7,515 nt of DNA, from positions 1-7,515 of the forward strand of contig JANXSI010000097.1 in the NCBI GenBank assembly GCA_025352765.1. The letters run 5' to 3'. This document shows, piece by piece, positions 6,589 to 7,515 of this stretch. A model generated the notes under the pieces. That model saw nothing but the letters and a program-made list of their open reading frames with translations. It did no database searches and was not told the origin of the DNA. The position numbers were made by a program, and so were the translations under genes. The DNA is from Devosia sp. (GTDB taxonomy: Bacteria; Pseudomonadota; Alphaproteobacteria; Rhizobiales; Devosiaceae). Each line of letters starts with the position of its first letter. Position 1 is the stretch's first letter.

Positions 6589-6807
6589 TCAGCGGAACCG
6601 ATAGGTGATACGGCCCTTGGTCAGGTCGTAGGGCGTCATTTCAGCAAGGATCTTGTCGCCGGCGAGCACGCGGATGCGGTTCTTGCGCACCTTGCCGGCG
6701 GCGTGGGCGATGATTTCGTGGCCGTTTTCGAGTTTAACGCGAAATGTCGCGTTGGGCAGCAGTTCGGTGACTGTGCCGGGAAACTCGAGAACTTCTTCCT
6801 TAGCCAT
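6589..6807 (-). CDS. infA: Translation initiation factor IF-1
   Basis: Small S1/OB-fold protein of 72 residues that binds the 30S A site together with IF-2 and IF-3 during initiation. The sequence is the canonical family pattern from end to end: MAKEEVLEFPGTV at the start, LPNATFRVKLENGHEI in the middle, then GKVRKNRIRVLAGD, and TPYDLTKGRITYRFR at the C-terminus. The ATG at 6807 has a strong GAGGAG ribosome site 6 nt upstream. It follows the UPF0262-phosphatase gene after 44 nt, which contain a small hairpin, and is 1 nt from maf. This is a conserved Hyphomicrobiales arrangement as I recall it. Essential in most bacteria. Confidence 0.98.
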   Translation of the reverse strand: MAKEEVLEFPGTVTELLPNATFRVKLENGHEIIAHAAGKVRKNRIRVLAGDKILAEMTPYDLTKGRITYRFR

Positions 6808-6821
6808 AATTTCTCCTCGGC

Positions 6822-6836
6822 GCCGGTCGGACCGGC
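6822..6836 (-). repeat. Small inverted repeat ahead of the infA ribosome site
   Basis: GCCGGTC and GACCGGC flank a single base; as RNA this would form a 5-bp stem with a 5-nt loop, ending 3 nt before the infA Shine-Dalgarno region. It might modulate infA translation or processing of the upstream message. It is short and may be chance. Confidence 0.35.
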
Positions 6837-6851
6837 CCGGATGTGCGGCTG

Positions 6852-7515
6852 CTATACTGCAACGGCGGCAGAATGTGAACCGGAGGCGACGAGCGGGGCG
6901 AGCCGCTCGCGCACTTTTATCTGCAGCGTATCCCGGAGGCTGCGATAGGCGCTGAGCACGGCCTCGCGGTTGCCCTCGACGGTGGTGGGATCGGGCATCA
7001 GCCAGTGCTCGGTGGCGGCGACTTCGAGGCCGCGACGGGCCACCGCCTCGGGGGCATCGGCCGACAGCGTGACCACCAGGTCGAAGCGGTTGGCCACCAG
7101 TTCGTCCATGGTGTGCGGGGTGTGGACGGACATGTCGATGCCGATCTCTTCCATCACCTGGTGGACGAAGCCGTCGACCTTGCCGGAGCGGACGCCGGCG
7201 GAGCGGGCGATGATGCGGCCGGGGAAGTACTTGCGGGCGAGCGCCGCGGCGATCGGCGAGCGGACCGAATTCATCGAGCAGACGAACAGCACCGTGGGCA
7301 GGCTCGACTCGCGTTCGTCGATGCGGCTCGCATAGGGCTGCACGGCACAGATCAGTGTAAACAGCCGGCGGGCAGTGTTCAGATCCATCTCGAGCTTGTT
7401 GTCGAGACGCGCACGAAGCAGTTCGGCGGCCTCGTTGTGGAGGCCCCGCCGCGCCATGTCGACGGTTTCGATCTGGTAGGTCGAGGCGGTCTTGATGGCG
7501 TCGTAGTAACTGTCG
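6852..7515 (-). CDS. UPF0262 domain fused in frame to low-molecular-weight phosphatase, 5' end cut by window edge
   Basis: The frame is open from the right edge to the TAG at 6852. The first visible part (about 7340-7515: YYDAIKTAS, ETVDMARRGLHNEA, DLNTARRLFTLICAV) is the C-terminal region of UPF0262, an uncharacterised alphaproteobacterial family. Without a stop, after a short linker (QPYASRIDERESSLP), follows a low-molecular-weight protein tyrosine phosphatase/ArsC-like domain. It has the CX5R loop VCSMNSVRSP, with the nucleophile Cys encoded at 7278-7280, and the general-acid loop MPDP near 6990. The two families are usually separate adjacent genes, as I recall. Any internal start for the phosphatase (the ATG at 7457 or the GTG near 7343) would still leave UPF0262 without its own stop. 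True fusion, lost stop or a base error are the options. Phosphatase chemistry is inferred from the motif; the substrate is unknown. Confidence 0.85.
   Translation of the reverse strand, partial: DSYYDAIKTASTYQIETVDMARRGLHNEAAELLRARLDNKLEMDLNTARRLFTLICAVQPYASRIDERESSLPTVLFVCSMNSVRSPIAAALARKYFPGRIIARSAGVRSGKVDGFVHQVMEEIGIDMSVHTPHTMDELVANRFDLVVTLSADAPEAVARRGLEVAATEHWLMPDPTTVEGNREAVLSAYRSLRDTLQIKVRERLAPLVASGSHSAAVAV

Noticed and set aside
5892..6608. Plus-strand open frame of 238 codons antisense to maf
   Set aside because: Maf motifs on the other strand are complete, and the antisense peptide shows no family features.

Overview
The window is GC-rich alphaproteobacterial chromosome, most likely from the Hyphomicrobiales (Rhizobiales); a Devosia-like genus is only a guess. 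The assignment rests on a gene block I recall as typical of that order: UPF0262, a low-molecular-weight phosphatase, infA, maf and yacG, with a tRNA-Phe nearby. Every intact gene is on the minus strand, so the layout below runs from the right edge to the left.

Right part (about 5726-7515), housekeeping block: the C-terminal part of a UPF0262 protein reads in frame, without a stop, into a low-molecular-weight phosphatase domain. It is followed by infA (translation initiation factor IF-1), maf (nucleotide pyrophosphatase) and yacG (gyrase-inhibitor zinc protein). The spacers infA-maf and maf-yacG are each 1 nt, so these three genes look translationally coupled.

Middle (about 3568-5725), decaying accessory zone: a metabolite:H+ symporter-type MFS transporter gene is open over 611 codons except for an in-frame TAA at codon 63. 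Divergent to it, on the plus strand, is a short, frameshifted remnant of a short-chain dehydrogenase/reductase (SDR) gene that no intact ORF explains. Two broken genes side by side suggest an inserted segment that is being lost. A GC-rich hairpin follows the MFS stop.

tRNA-Phe(GAA) (3395-3470) has a recognisable promoter and a short intrinsic terminator. No copy of its 3' end was seen elsewhere in the window.

Left part (1-3318), a carbohydrate-type (CUT1) ABC importer operon: a secreted solute-binding protein, a MalF-type permease and a MalG-type permease that runs off the left edge. The ATPase is not in the window. The leader carries a candidate promoter and two perfect inverted repeats, and a perfect 13-bp hairpin separates the binding-protein gene from the permeases, a common way to make more binding protein than permease. 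The substrate cannot be read from the sequence.

I did not find a convincing wholly new system. The most notable items are the UPF0262-phosphatase read-through fusion, the nonsense-interrupted MFS gene and the hidden SDR remnant.
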